Shown piece after piece: positions 22,061 to 31,068 of a stretch of 31,617 nt of DNA (position 1 is the first letter of the stretch; each line of letters begins with the position of its first letter). The translations under genes and the position numbers were made by a program. The DNA comes from Synergistales bacterium. Its GTDB lineage: Bacteria > Synergistota > Synergistia > Synergistales > Aminobacteriaceae. The stretch covers positions 1 through 31,617 of the forward strand of contig BNVG01000008.1 of NCBI GenBank assembly GCA_025997935.1, written 5' to 3'. The notes beneath the pieces are model-generated. The model was not told the origin of the DNA. It was given only the letters and a program-made list of their open reading frames with translations, and ran no database searches.

Positions 22061-25000
22061 ATGTTTTTTGACGAGGTCAAAAGAAAAAAACTTATCGGGA
22101 TATATCGTGACTTGAGCGACGACGAGCGCGCGGCGTACCGTGTGTTGTCCGTCATATTCACCCCGACGCACGTGAGCGGCGTCACCGACGTAATGCGGGC
22201 CGTGGGCTCGCGATACCCCTGGGGCAAGTGGACTATAAAAAAATGGAACGAGCTTTTAGACGAATGGCTCAAAAAAGACCTCGTCGAAAAAGTGAACCCA
22301 AACCGCTACGACGCCTGGCGATGTCACCCCCTGCTCACCGAAATAGCCGCGCGGGAGTCGCTTGAGCGCGGAGAGTTCGACACCATCAGCGGCGCGGCCA
22401 AAAAAATCCTGAGCCTGAAAGACGAAAACGACCTGTACTTTTACATTTCAGGGGATCAATATTTACGGCTGGCCCGCGAAATTTTTTACAGGGGCGACGA
22501 CAAGCGCTACGCGAAGCTGATGTCCCTGTCCATGTCAGCGTTCGCCGGGCGTTCGTACATGGATCCCGTCCTGCGGGTTCTGGCCAACCCTCTCGATATG
22601 AAGCGCCTCTTTGGCCTGTCGCCCGTCATGGCCTGCAATTTGTTCGATACGCTACTTTTCGCCTTCACGGCGGACGCGCCGACTTTCAAAGAGCTTAAAA
22701 ACGCCTTCGAGTCAGAATACGGCGGAGCGCGCGAAAGTTTTTACCTTTGGGCGGAGTACGCGTCGCTCGAAGGACGCTTTGAAGAGGTGGCGAGGCGCGC
22801 CGACACGGCGTACGGCCCGGAGATGTGCTGTTACATAGCGACCGCCTCGCTTTTCAGGGGCGACGCGAGCCACGCGCTCGCCATATACGAAGAGGGTCTA
22901 AAACGCCTCCGCAGGGAAAAACACAGGCGCAAGGCCGCGTTTTACTCCTGGACAGGCGTTTTTTATCCGATATTGCTGATGAGCGCGGGGGCGGAATCAA
23001 AAAAAATAGAAGAGTATATCGAAAGCTCCAAGGACGCGCAAAGTACGCTTGCCCCAAGGGCTTTCAGCATGATGCGCGTTTTTTACGCGCACGGCTCCTC
23101 GGACGAGTATTTTCTAAAGGAGCCTGAATTTACGCTCTCCGACTCCAACCCCGTAGACGCGTTTTTCTTTATACTGTACGGCTACTGGCTGGGCGGAGAG
23201 CCGCTCAAGCTCTTGGAGCCGCTGGCAAGACAAATTTACGAACGCCTCCTGAGCCTCGGGTTCACGTTTTTGGCCGAAAATTTGGATGATATAATCCGCT
23301 CCGCATGGCCAAAAGCGGCGAAACAGGACGCTCTTTCCCTGAAATACCCCATAAAAGACATCGTTCGCCGTCAGGAGGAGTGGGAGAGGTTCCTGTCCGC
23401 GCTCTCCGAGATAGGGCGCGCCGCGTCCAAGACGAACGCGCCCCGCGACAAGCGGTTTATATGGGAGATAGAATGGGACAGCGACAAAAAAACGAGGCGC
23501 GTTTCGCGCGTCTCCGTAAAGCCAATGGAGCAGACGGCGAGCGCAAGTGGCTGGAGCAAGGGCAAAGCGGTGGCGCTACGCCGTCTCTACAAAAAAGCCG
23601 ACATAGAATCCATGACGGAGCAGGATCGCATAGCGGCGGCCTCCATACGCGAGGAGCGCGGATGGGGCGGCGCAGTTTATACCATAGACTATATAAGGGC
23701 GCTCCCCGCGCTTGCGGGGCATCCCTATCTTTACAGGGCAAAGGACGGCGCGCGCGTCGAAATAGCGGCCGACGAGCCGCGCATAACGACGGTGGCGAGG
23801 GGCGACGAGTACGTCGTGACAATATCCCCGTTTCCCGAGGGCGACACGATACCGCAGTACATAGTGACGGAGGACGGGCCTAATTGCCTGCGCGTCACCA
23901 TAATCAAAGCGGAGCATTTCGAGGCGGCGCTCCTTATCAAGGAAGAGGGGCGCGTCGTCCCGGCGAAGGGAAAACTCTCTTTGCTGAAAACGCTCGGCGA
24001 CCTCTCTCCTGTCGTGAGCATCCACTCCGACATCGACGGCATGGAGACGGACGCGGACATAGAGCAAGTAGAGGCCGAGCCGCGCATATATGTGCAAATA
24101 AAACCGTCGGACTCGGGGCTCGACGTGGAGGCCGTGGTTCGTCCTCTCGGCCCCGGCAGCCCGCCGTCTCGCCCCGGCGCGGGGGGCGTAAACGTCTACG
24201 GACTTCACGGAGGAACGCGGGCGTTGGCGAAGCGCAAATTAGACCTCGAAAAAACGGAGCTCGCGCAGATGATAGACGCCGCTCCCGCGCTCTGCGAGGG
24301 AGAGCAAATATCGGACGAGCGATGGCATTTGCCGACGCCCGAGTTGTCACTTGAGTTTTTGACCCAGATGAAGGCTCTGGGGGACAGCGTGACGCCGGAG
24401 TGGCCGAGCGGCGAAACCATGCGCGTCAGAAAGCAGATCTCGCTGTCCTCTCTCAGCGTATCTCTCAGGAGCGCGGACGAGTGGTTCGCCCTGTCGGGAG
24501 AAATAAGAATAGACGAAGACCTTGTTTTGAGCCTGAAAGACGTTCTGAGGCTTATGAAGACCGCGCAGGGGCGCTTTTTGCCGCTCGGCGACGGGCAGTT
24601 CTTGGCTCTGACCAAGGAGTTCAAACGGCGTTTGGAGGAATTGTCGTCGTTTGGCGACCTGCGCGGAGAAGAGCTTCGCGTGTCGCCGCTGGCCGCCCAT
24701 CTTTTGGAGCCACTTGAGGAAGAGGCCGCTTCTTTTACGGGCGGCGCGGAGTGGAAAAAGCGCCTTGATTTGATAAACGACGCGGCTAAACTGAACCCTG
24801 AGCTTCCGTCGACGTTCAAGGGGGAAATGCGGGAGTATCAGCTCGAGGGGTATCGCTGGATGTCGCGTCTGTCCCACTGGGGCGCGGGAGCGTGTCTCGC
24901 CGACGACATGGGGCTTGGCAAAACCATTCAGACCCTTGCGCTTTTGCTTTCGCAAGCGATAGTTTCGGACGCCCCGTCGCTTGTAGTGGCCCCGACAAGC

Positions 25001-26254
25001 GTATGCTCAAACTGGATAAGCGAGGGCGCGCGCTTCACCCCGACGCTCAACATGAAGGAGCTACGCTACGGCGACCGCGAAAAAACCTTATCTGAGCTAA
25101 CCCCGCTCGACGTGGTTGTGACGAGCTACGGGCTTTTGCAGAACGAAATAGAGCGCCTGTCGGCCATAAAATGGCGCGTTATCGTCTTGGACGAGGCTCA
25201 GGCCATCAAAAACATGGGCACGAAACGCTCCGCCGCCGCCATGAAGCTGAAGGGCGATTTTCGCGTGGCCACGACAGGCACGCCCATAGAAAACCGCATG
25301 ACGGAGCTATGGAACATCTTCCGTTTCCTGAACCCGCACTATCTCGGGTCTCTCGACAGTTTCTCCCGCCGCTTCATCGTCCCGATAGAGCGCGACGGCG
25401 ACAAAAGGGCCAAGGCGAGGCTAAAGCGGATATTGCAGCCCTTCATTTTGCGCCGCAACAAAGAACAGGTGCTCGAGGAGCTTCCGGCCAAGACCGAAAT
25501 AACGCTACGTGTGGAGATGAAAGAAAAAGAGCGCGCTTTCTACGAGGCCCTGCGCCGCGACGCGGTGGAGTCTCTCTCGGGAGAGGACAAAGACGGCGCG
25601 GCGCGCGCGGAGGACAAGCGTTTTCAGATTTTCGCGGAGCTTATGCGCCTCAGGCGCGCCTGTTGCTCCTCCGTGCTGGCCATGAAAAAGAGCGAATCCG
25701 ACACAAGCATAGAAACGGCGATGATTAAAGATTTTCCCTCCGCGAAGCTTGAGGCTTTCGCCGAGATTTTGTCAGACCTGCGTTCAGGCAGCCACAAAGC
25801 GCTGGTGTTCAGCCAATTTGTGGGCCACCTGACGCTCATAAGAAACTATCTCGACGATGAGCGTATTCCCTATCAGTATCTGGACGGCGCGACGGCGCCG
25901 CATGACCGCGAAAAGAGGGTGGCGGCGTTTCAGAGCGGCGAGGGCGACTGCTTTTTGATAAGCCTGAAAGCCGGAGGCGTGGGGCTGAACCTCACCGCCG
26001 CCGACTACGTTATACACATGGATCCGTGGTGGAACCCGGCGGTTGAGCAACAGGCCTCTGACAGGGCGCACCGCATAGGCCAGACCCGCCCCGTGACGGT
26101 CTACCGCATCGTGGCAAAGGATACCATAGAGGAAAAAATCGTGGACCTCCACGCCTGGAAGCGCGATCTGGCCGAGAGCCTGATAGGCGACTCCGACGCG
26201 CCGACGCGGATAAGCGCGGAGGATATGCTGGAGCTTATAAAAGAGGCGCGGTAG
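22061..26254 (+). CDS. SNF2-family DNA-dependent ATPase/helicase
   Basis: A 1397-residue Swi2/Snf2 translocase. The C-terminal engine has Q motif and Walker A (YQLEGYRWMSRL; DDMGLGKT, 948-955), DEAQ box (D1044-Q1047), TGTPIENRMTELWNIFRFLNP, FSQFVGHL, and the final GGVGLNLTAADYVIHMDPWW plus QASDRAHRIGQ. A helical segment near 700-900 fits the bacterial SNF2-associated region. The first part looks like a small winged-helix-like start (RVLSVIFTPTHVSGVTDVMR) followed by several hundred residues of repeat-like helices of unknown role. I see no SWIM zinc finger. Bacterial SNF2 proteins remodel protein-DNA or RNA polymerase complexes (RapA) or act in defence. Translation lacks a clear Shine-Dalgarno sequence and may depend on the upstream kinase gene. 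Confidence 0.93.
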   Translation: MFFDEVKRKKLIGIYRDLSDDERAAYRVLSVIFTPTHVSGVTDVMRAVGSRYPWGKWTIKKWNELLDEWLKKDLVEKVNPNRYDAWRCHPLLTEIAARESLERGEFDTISGAAKKILSLKDENDLYFYISGDQYLRLAREIFYRGDDKRYAKLMSLSMSAFAGRSYMDPVLRVLANPLDMKRLFGLSPVMACNLFDTLLFAFTADAPTFKELKNAFESEYGGARESFYLWAEYASLEGRFEEVARRADTAYGPEMCCYIATASLFRGDASHALAIYEEGLKRLRREKHRRKAAFYSWTGVFYPILLMSAGAESKKIEEYIESSKDAQSTLAPRAFSMMRVFYAHGSSDEYFLKEPEFTLSDSNPVDAFFFILYGYWLGGEPLKLLEPLARQIYERLLSLGFTFLAENLDDIIRSAWPKAAKQDALSLKYPIKDIVRRQEEWERFLSALSEIGRAASKTNAPRDKRFIWEIEWDSDKKTRRVSRVSVKPMEQTASASGWSKGKAVALRRLYKKADIESMTEQDRIAAASIREERGWGGAVYTIDYIRALPALAGHPYLYRAKDGARVEIAADEPRITTVARGDEYVVTISPFPEGDTIPQYIVTEDGPNCLRVTIIKAEHFEAALLIKEEGRVVPAKGKLSLLKTLGDLSPVVSIHSDIDGMETDADIEQVEAEPRIYVQIKPSDSGLDVEAVVRPLGPGSPPSRPGAGGVNVYGLHGGTRALAKRKLDLEKTELAQMIDAAPALCEGEQISDERWHLPTPELSLEFLTQMKALGDSVTPEWPSGETMRVRKQISLSSLSVSLRSADEWFALSGEIRIDEDLVLSLKDVLRLMKTAQGRFLPLGDGQFLALTKEFKRRLEELSSFGDLRGEELRVSPLAAHLLEPLEEEAASFTGGAEWKKRLDLINDAAKLNPELPSTFKGEMREYQLEGYRWMSRLSHWGAGACLADDMGLGKTIQTLALLLSQAIVSDAPSLVVAPTSVCSNWISEGARFTPTLNMKELRYGDREKTLSELTPLDVVVTSYGLLQNEIERLSAIKWRVIVLDEAQAIKNMGTKRSAAAMKLKGDFRVATTGTPIENRMTELWNIFRFLNPHYLGSLDSFSRRFIVPIERDGDKRAKARLKRILQPFILRRNKEQVLEELPAKTEITLRVEMKEKERAFYEALRRDAVESLSGEDKDGAARAEDKRFQIFAELMRLRRACCSSVLAMKKSESDTSIETAMIKDFPSAKLEAFAEILSDLRSGSHKALVFSQFVGHLTLIRNYLDDERIPYQYLDGATAPHDREKRVAAFQSGEGDCFLISLKAGGVGLNLTAADYVIHMDPWWNPAVEQQASDRAHRIGQTRPVTVYRIVAKDTIEEKIVDLHAWKRDLAESLIGDSDAPTRISAEDMLELIKEAR

Positions 26255-26313
26255 CGGCGGTTTCTGAAAACAACCTGTCAGGAGACGACTACGAGAATGT
26301 GAGGACAACGCGA

Positions 26314-27330
26314 ATGAGCGACAAATGGATAACCGGCCAAGTCGACACGCCAAAAGGCCCTGTGCCTGTCGTTTCGGCTTCGCTTTCCTTAAAAGATATA
26401 GCGGGGGCTTGCAAGGTTCGTTTTGGCATAGGACGGATGGATTACAATGTCGCGCCCGGGCTTTACGCCGCCGGCAATCCGGGCGAACGCTCTCCCGTAT
26501 TGGTAAGCGCGAATTACAAACTGACGTTCGACACGCTCAGGAAAAACCTTTCCGGCGTCGACTGCTGGATTTTGATACTCGATACAAAAGACGTCAACGT
26601 CTGGTGCGCCGCCGGCAAAGGGACGTTCGGCACGGACGAGCTTGTAAACCGTATCGAAAAAACGGGCCTGTCCGATATAGTGACGGACAGAAAATTGATC
26701 TTGCCGCAGCTCGGCGCGTCTGGTATGAGCGCGCACGAAGTGTTGAAGCGGTCGGGATTCTCCGTCATATACGGGCCGGTGCGCGCGTCGGATATAAAAG
26801 ACTTTCTGCGCGCCGACTGCAAGGCCACAAAAGAAATGCGTACCATGAAATTTACGACATGGGACAGGCTTGTCCTGACGCCCGTCGAGTTTATGGCGGC
26901 CGCGAAAATCTCGTTGCGCGTTTTTGGGGTGTTGTTCCTGATAAACCTTTTCGCCGCGCGTCCGTTTGGCCTTTATGACTTTTTTGCCTACGCGGGCGCG
27001 GTAGTGGCGGGCACGGTCGTCACGCCTGTGCTGTTGCCGGTTGTTCCGGGCGCGGCGTTCTCCTGGAAGGGGTGGCTGCTGGGTCTGTGCTGGGCGGCGC
27101 TTGCGTTGCGGCTCTTTGGGTGGTTCACGCCACGCCACGCGCTTTTGGCGACAGGGTACGTTCTTTTGCTACCCGCCATATCCGCCTACTTTGCCATGAA
27201 CTTTACGGGCGCGTCGACGTACACGTCTTTTTCGGGCGTGGCAAAGGAAATGAGAATAGCCCTGCCGCTGCTCATCGGCTCGTCCGTCATTGGCGCGGCG
27301 TTGGTGATATTATGGCGAATCAATATCTGA
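26314..27330 (+). CDS. hgcA: HgcA: corrinoid protein of mercury methylation
   Basis: HgcA donates a methyl group from a corrinoid to Hg(II), with HgcB as electron donor. ATG 26314 (338 aa) is chosen because GAGGA lies 8 nt upstream; a GTG at 26299 would add five residues. The hallmark cap-helix motif NVWCAAGKGTF is intact, with C98 as the predicted cobalt-coordinating cysteine. The cytoplasmic corrinoid-binding domain (about 1-165) is followed by about five membrane helices (170-335). The segment AMNFTGASTYTSFSGVAKEM matches the conserved stretch between the last helices of HgcA. Length is normal (about 340). hgcB starts within its 3' end (19-bp overlap). No ArsR regulator is adjacent. This call is more specific than 'acetyl-CoA synthase gamma-like' because of the membrane domain and the Cys motif. 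Confidence 0.95.
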   Translation: MSDKWITGQVDTPKGPVPVVSASLSLKDIAGACKVRFGIGRMDYNVAPGLYAAGNPGERSPVLVSANYKLTFDTLRKNLSGVDCWILILDTKDVNVWCAAGKGTFGTDELVNRIEKTGLSDIVTDRKLILPQLGASGMSAHEVLKRSGFSVIYGPVRASDIKDFLRADCKATKEMRTMKFTTWDRLVLTPVEFMAAAKISLRVFGVLFLINLFAARPFGLYDFFAYAGAVVAGTVVTPVLLPVVPGAAFSWKGWLLGLCWAALALRLFGWFTPRHALLATGYVLLLPAISAYFAMNFTGASTYTSFSGVAKEMRIALPLLIGSSVIGAALVILWRINI

Positions 27331-27545
27331 AAAACGTCGCGAAGCTCACCTTGACGGCTGAGAAGTGTACGGGGTGCGGAATGTGCGAGGCCGTTTGCCC
27401 TCACGGAGTGTTCGCCGTAACGGACGGGAAAGCGCAGATCGTTGAAAGGGATTCATGTATGGAGTGCAACGCCTGCGCCGAGAACTGCCCGGCGCAGGCG
27501 ATAGAGGCGGGGCCGTCTATTTTCCGACGTCGCGACCAAGCGTGA
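27312..27545 (+). CDS. hgcB: HgcB: 4Fe-4S ferredoxin of mercury methylation, C-terminally truncated
   Basis: A 77-residue ferredoxin reading through two 4Fe-4S motifs: CTGCGMCEAVCP (19-30) and CMECNACAENCP (49-60). The start MANQYLKNVAKLTL and the position overlapping the end of hgcA are typical of HgcB. HgcB is normally about 95-105 aa and continues after the second cluster with PGVGCA and a C-terminal cysteine pair. Here the frame reads AGPSIFRRRDQA and stops. The last 29 bases overlap the 3' end of the convergent Gfo/Idh gene, so the lost tail seems to have been removed by a rearrangement. The equivalents of Cys73 and of the C-terminal Cys94/Cys95 pair of Pseudodesulfovibrio mercurii ND132, reported as important for methylation, are absent. 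The other frames here do not continue the tail, so a simple frameshift is unlikely. Confidence 0.9.
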   Translation: MANQYLKNVAKLTLTAEKCTGCGMCEAVCPHGVFAVTDGKAQIVERDSCMECNACAENCPAQAIEAGPSIFRRRDQA

Positions 27546-28674
27546 TGTCAGAGGTCGCGAAGTTCTCGACGGAGCGCGTCTTTTTGTGGAAGCGGGGCAT
27601 CGCCGCGGCCATCGTCTCGCGGCTGTAAAAGGCGTCGCCGCGCCCTATCGGGAGCGTAACCGGCGTCCTCGTGACGGACGCTTTGTAAATCGCCATAATA
27701 AGCTCTATGGCGTCGCGACCCTCCTCGGCTATCACGAGCGGGCTTTCCGTCCCGACTATAGCGGCTAAGAAGTTGTCTATCTGAGCGGCGTGTCCCTCCG
27801 TCCGCAATTCAGGCAGACTGTCGTAGAGGCTTTGCAGCTCGGTTTTTGCCTCGCCGTTCTCCTCCGGGAAGCCGTTCGGAAGGGCTTTGGACGCCGCCGT
27901 CTCCCACGGAACGGACAGCCGCCCGCAAGTGGTCTGAAGTATAATCTCCTGCTTCTCGTCGTGGCTCACGAGGGAGGAAGAGACCTGCGCCAACATACCG
28001 GGATACTCGAGAATCGCGACCCCGAGATCCTCGCACTCGCTGTTGTCGTGCCCCACGTTCGTTATGACGGCCGTGACCCTCTCCGGCTTGCCCAGCATCC
28101 ACAAGAGAAGGTCGAGATGATGGACGGCGTGGCTTGTGAAGCACCCGCCGCATTCCTTCTCCCACGTACCGCGCCACCAGATGTCGTAGTAGTTTCCTCC
28201 GCGCCACCACAGGGAGTTGACAGTAGCGTACAGCGTCCGCCCTGCCGCGCCGCTCTCTATCATTGCCTTGACCTTGCTGTTGGGCGTTTTGAAGCGGTTT
28301 TGCGCCACGGGCGACAGTATCTTGCCGCTGTCTCGCGCCGCCTCTATCATGGCGTCGCACTCCTCAAGAGAGGCGGCCATCGGTTTCTCCACAAGTACGT
28401 GACGTCCGGCTCTGAGCGCCTTTATCGTGACTGAGGCGTGGACGTCCGGGGGCAGACAGACGGACACCGCGTCTATGCCGTCCATGTTCAGAACCTCGTC
28501 TATATCGCCGCAAGCGACGGCGCGCCTCATGCCCTTTTTGTCGATAAGGGCCTGCGCTTTATCCTTATACAGGTCGCAGACCGCGCGAACCTCACAGAGA
28601 TGTGCCAGCTGCCCGTAAGCGTCGGCGTGTACCGCCGCTATGGCGCCCGACCCCAAAAGAGCTACCCCGATCAT
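27517..28674 (-). CDS. Gfo/Idh/MocA family oxidoreductase (first of two)
   Basis: A 385-residue NAD(P)-dependent dehydrogenase of the glucose-fructose oxidoreductase/inositol dehydrogenase family. The Rossmann start VALLGSGAIAAVHADAYGQL and the catalytic-lysine motif VLVEKPMAAS (E-K-P) are clear, as is the C-terminal beta-sheet domain with SHAVHHLDLLLWMLG. The end of the protein, HFHKKTRSVENF-like and ITLGRD, looks native. Its start overlaps the stop of the neighbouring paralogue by 4 bp (ATGA). With that paralogue and the TRAP genes it forms an operon likely for uptake and oxidation of a sugar, polyol or sugar acid. The substrate is not readable. Its 3' end overlaps the shortened hgcB gene by 29 bp. 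Confidence 0.9.
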   Translation of the reverse strand: MIGVALLGSGAIAAVHADAYGQLAHLCEVRAVCDLYKDKAQALIDKKGMRRAVACGDIDEVLNMDGIDAVSVCLPPDVHASVTIKALRAGRHVLVEKPMAASLEECDAMIEAARDSGKILSPVAQNRFKTPNSKVKAMIESGAAGRTLYATVNSLWWRGGNYYDIWWRGTWEKECGGCFTSHAVHHLDLLLWMLGKPERVTAVITNVGHDNSECEDLGVAILEYPGMLAQVSSSLVSHDEKQEIILQTTCGRLSVPWETAASKALPNGFPEENGEAKTELQSLYDSLPELRTEGHAAQIDNFLAAIVGTESPLVIAEEGRDAIELIMAIYKASVTRTPVTLPIGRGDAFYSRETMAAAMPRFHKKTRSVENFATSDITLGRDVGK

Positions 28675-29765
28675 ATCTTAAAACCTCCCGCTCCTGACGA
28701 CCAAGCCATTTCTTGCGCTTCGATGGCGAGCTCTATCGCGGCAAAAGTGTGATCTTGGCTCATGGCCGTCTCAGTGCGGTCGACACAGTCGCGGATAAAC
28801 GAGCCGAAGAACGGAAACCCGCAGGTTCCGGCGGCTTTGATGTGGCGCTCACCCTCACGGTCGACCAAAAAGACGTGGTCGCCCTCGGAGTCCGTAGCGA
28901 CGTTTATATATTTGCGTATTTCGATATAACCCTCTGTTCCGAGTATGATGGTACGCCCGTCGCCCCAGGCCCCGAGGCCCTCGGGCGTGAACCAGTCCAC
29001 GCGAAAGTACCCCACAACGCCGTTGTCGCAAATAAGACTCGCGTCCCCGAAGTCCTCGAAGCGCGGATGGTCGGTGTGGTTGAAGTTGGCGACGTGGCTG
29101 TTGGTGATTTTAGCGCCGCTCGCGCCCGCGTAGGCCAAAATCTGCTCTATTTGGTGACAGCCGACATCCACCAATATGCCGCCGTATTTCGCCTTATCGA
29201 AAAACCACCCTGGCCTCGCGGCTGTGCCTACGCGGTGCGGCCCCCATCCCATAACCTGCACAACGCGCCCGATAGCGCCTTGCTCTACAAGCTCTCCGGC
29301 GCGGACGGCGGCCTCAACGTGCAGGCGTTCGCTGTAGTACACGCCCCATTTGCGCCCCGTGTCGCGCACTGTCGTTTTCACCTTCGACAGTTGTTCCCTC
29401 GTGATGAGTGGCGGCTTGTCGACAAAAAAATCATGTCCGCTCTCCATAGCCGCCACGCCAATGTCGCACCTGTCCGCCGGAACGGAGGCCGAGGCCACGA
29501 GGCGAATACCTTTTTTCCCTAATACCTCTTCCGCGCTGCCGGCCTTTTTGGCATTCGGAAACGCTTTTTGAAAAGCCGCGACCTTTTCCGAATCCGAATC
29601 CCAGACGAGCGATATGTCCGCCCCAGCCTCGGACAGGCCGTTGCACATTCCGTAGATATGTCCGTGGTCGAGACCGATAACCCCCACCGAAAACTCCCCC
29701 GGCGCGACAACCGCCACGGCCTTGCCGCGCGGCGCGTAGTTTTGTCCGTCCTTTTTTTCCTGCAA
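28671..29765 (-). CDS. Gfo/Idh/MocA family oxidoreductase (second)
   Basis: A 364-residue paralogue. It starts with TTG 29765, supported by GGAGTGAG about 7 nt upstream; no ATG is suitably placed. The start carries about 20 extra polar residues before the Rossmann strand (FSVGVIGLDHGHIYGMCNGL). The nucleotide-binding pattern is thus GLDHGH rather than the usual GxGxxG, seen in a subset of this family. The catalytic motif reads FFVDKPPL (D-K-P instead of E-K-P). The substrate-domain motif DVGCHQIEQIL is present. Between TRAP genes upstream and the first Gfo/Idh gene downstream, it probably acts on the same imported compound, perhaps at another oxidation step. Confidence 0.88.
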   Translation of the reverse strand: MQEKKDGQNYAPRGKAVAVVAPGEFSVGVIGLDHGHIYGMCNGLSEAGADISLVWDSDSEKVAAFQKAFPNAKKAGSAEEVLGKKGIRLVASASVPADRCDIGVAAMESGHDFFVDKPPLITREQLSKVKTTVRDTGRKWGVYYSERLHVEAAVRAGELVEQGAIGRVVQVMGWGPHRVGTAARPGWFFDKAKYGGILVDVGCHQIEQILAYAGASGAKITNSHVANFNHTDHPRFEDFGDASLICDNGVVGYFRVDWFTPEGLGAWGDGRTIILGTEGYIEIRKYINVATDSEGDHVFLVDREGERHIKAAGTCGFPFFGSFIRDCVDRTETAMSQDHTFAAIELAIEAQEMAWSSGAGGFKI

Positions 29766-29786
29766 GACAATCTCACTCCTTTAAGC

Positions 29787-31064
29787 TCAAATCAACGACG
29801 GCAGAAGCGTCACTATCTGCGGAATAAAGATCATGGCGATAATCACCAGAAGAATGACAAATATGTAGGGCGACAGCGCGCCGACGCTTTGTTCGAGCGG
29901 CAGACGCGCTATGCCGCAGCTGATGAAGAGGAACGTGCCGACCGGCGGCGTTATAGCGCCCACCTGCATGATAATAACCATAAGCACGCCGTAGTGTATG
30001 GGGTCGAACCCCAGCGCGTTGCCTATGGAGAGGATACTTGTGGCGAACATCGCTATAAGCACCGTGGGATCCAGAAAGCAACCTAAGATCAACAGCACGA
30101 TCATCATGAAGAACGTGGCGAGATAGGGATTCTGCAGCGTGTTCACCGCGAAGTTCAAAACCTCGTTCTGGAAGCGCATTCTGACTAAGACGTTGGACAG
30201 CACACCCGCCGCGGAAATGGTCATCATGACGACCGATGTCGTGACGGCGGAATCTAACAGCACCTGAGGCAGGTCTTTCAGTTTCAGCTCTTTTGATATG
30301 AAAAACCCATAAACAAGACCGTAGGCGATGGCGATAACCCCCGACTCCGTGGGAGTGACGAGGCCGAAGATTATTCCGCACACGATGATGAGCGGCATTA
30401 TCAGCGCGCCAAACGAGCTGATGAACGTCCGCCCGAGAAGCGCCCATGAGAACTTCCCCGATTCGAATGTGTATCCGCGCCGGCGGTAGGTTATCGAGTT
30501 CACTATCATCTGCAACGCGCCTATCAGTACGCCTGGGATGACTCCGCCCAGAAAAAGCCGACTCACCGGGGTCTCGGTGTAGAACGAGTAGAGAATCATG
30601 GCAATGCTCGGCGGGATTATCGGGCTCAGCATCGACGACCCGGCTGTGACCGCCACGGCGTAGTCCTTGTCATAGCCCTGTTTTTCCATAGCTGGAATCA
30701 GCATACCGCCTATGGCGGAGGCGTCTGCGGCCCCGGAACCCTGTATACCGCCGAAGAGCATGGACGCTAAAATGTTGACGTGTCCAAGTCCGCCCTTCAT
30801 GTGGCCGACGGCGGCGTTGGCGAAGTTCACCAATTTATCCGTTATCTTCGACTTCGTCATGACGTTGCCCGCTATGATGAAAAACGGAATCGCCATCAGG
30901 GAGAACGAGTCAATACTGCCGAACATCTTGATGATGACGAGGATGAACGGAATGTCCATGGCGACGATAAAAATTATCGCCGTTATGATTGTGGACACGT
31001 AAATCGGAAAGCCGAGAAAGATGAAGAAGAGCAGCAACACAAAAATCATAGCCGCCTGTATCAT
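29787..31064 (-). CDS. dctM: TRAP transporter large permease, DctM type
   Basis: A 425-residue, about 12-helix membrane protein that carries out sodium- or proton-coupled uptake of an organic acid or related anion, working with DctQ and a periplasmic DctP. Family segments are clear: FPIYVSTIITAI, FSLMAIPFFIIAGNVM, GGLGHVNILASMLFGGIQGSGAADASAIG, SMLSPIIPPSIAMILY, and FGLVTPTESGVIAIAYGL. Length is normal. ATG 31064 lies 4 nt from the DctQ stop with GGAGG overlapping that stop, so the two are co-translated. The dctP gene is expected upstream, beyond the window end. Confidence 0.95.
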   Translation of the reverse strand: MIQAAMIFVLLLFFIFLGFPIYVSTIITAIIFIVAMDIPFILVIIKMFGSIDSFSLMAIPFFIIAGNVMTKSKITDKLVNFANAAVGHMKGGLGHVNILASMLFGGIQGSGAADASAIGGMLIPAMEKQGYDKDYAVAVTAGSSMLSPIIPPSIAMILYSFYTETPVSRLFLGGVIPGVLIGALQMIVNSITYRRRGYTFESGKFSWALLGRTFISSFGALIMPLIIVCGIIFGLVTPTESGVIAIAYGLVYGFFISKELKLKDLPQVLLDSAVTTSVVMMTISAAGVLSNVLVRMRFQNEVLNFAVNTLQNPYLATFFMMIVLLILGCFLDPTVLIAMFATSILSIGNALGFDPIHYGVLMVIIMQVGAITPPVGTFLFISCGIARLPLEQSVGALSPYIFVILLVIIAMIFIPQIVTLLPSLI

Positions 31065-31068
31065 ATCG

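Noticed and set aside
27072..27311. Longer hgcB reading frame starting at 27072
   Set aside because: This upstream extension lies within hgcA in another frame and encodes no ferredoxin features; ATG 27312 gives the usual HgcB N-terminus.
27490..27560. Simple frameshift as the cause of the short HgcB
   Set aside because: Neither other frame continues with PGVGCA or the terminal cysteines, so sequence has been replaced rather than shifted.
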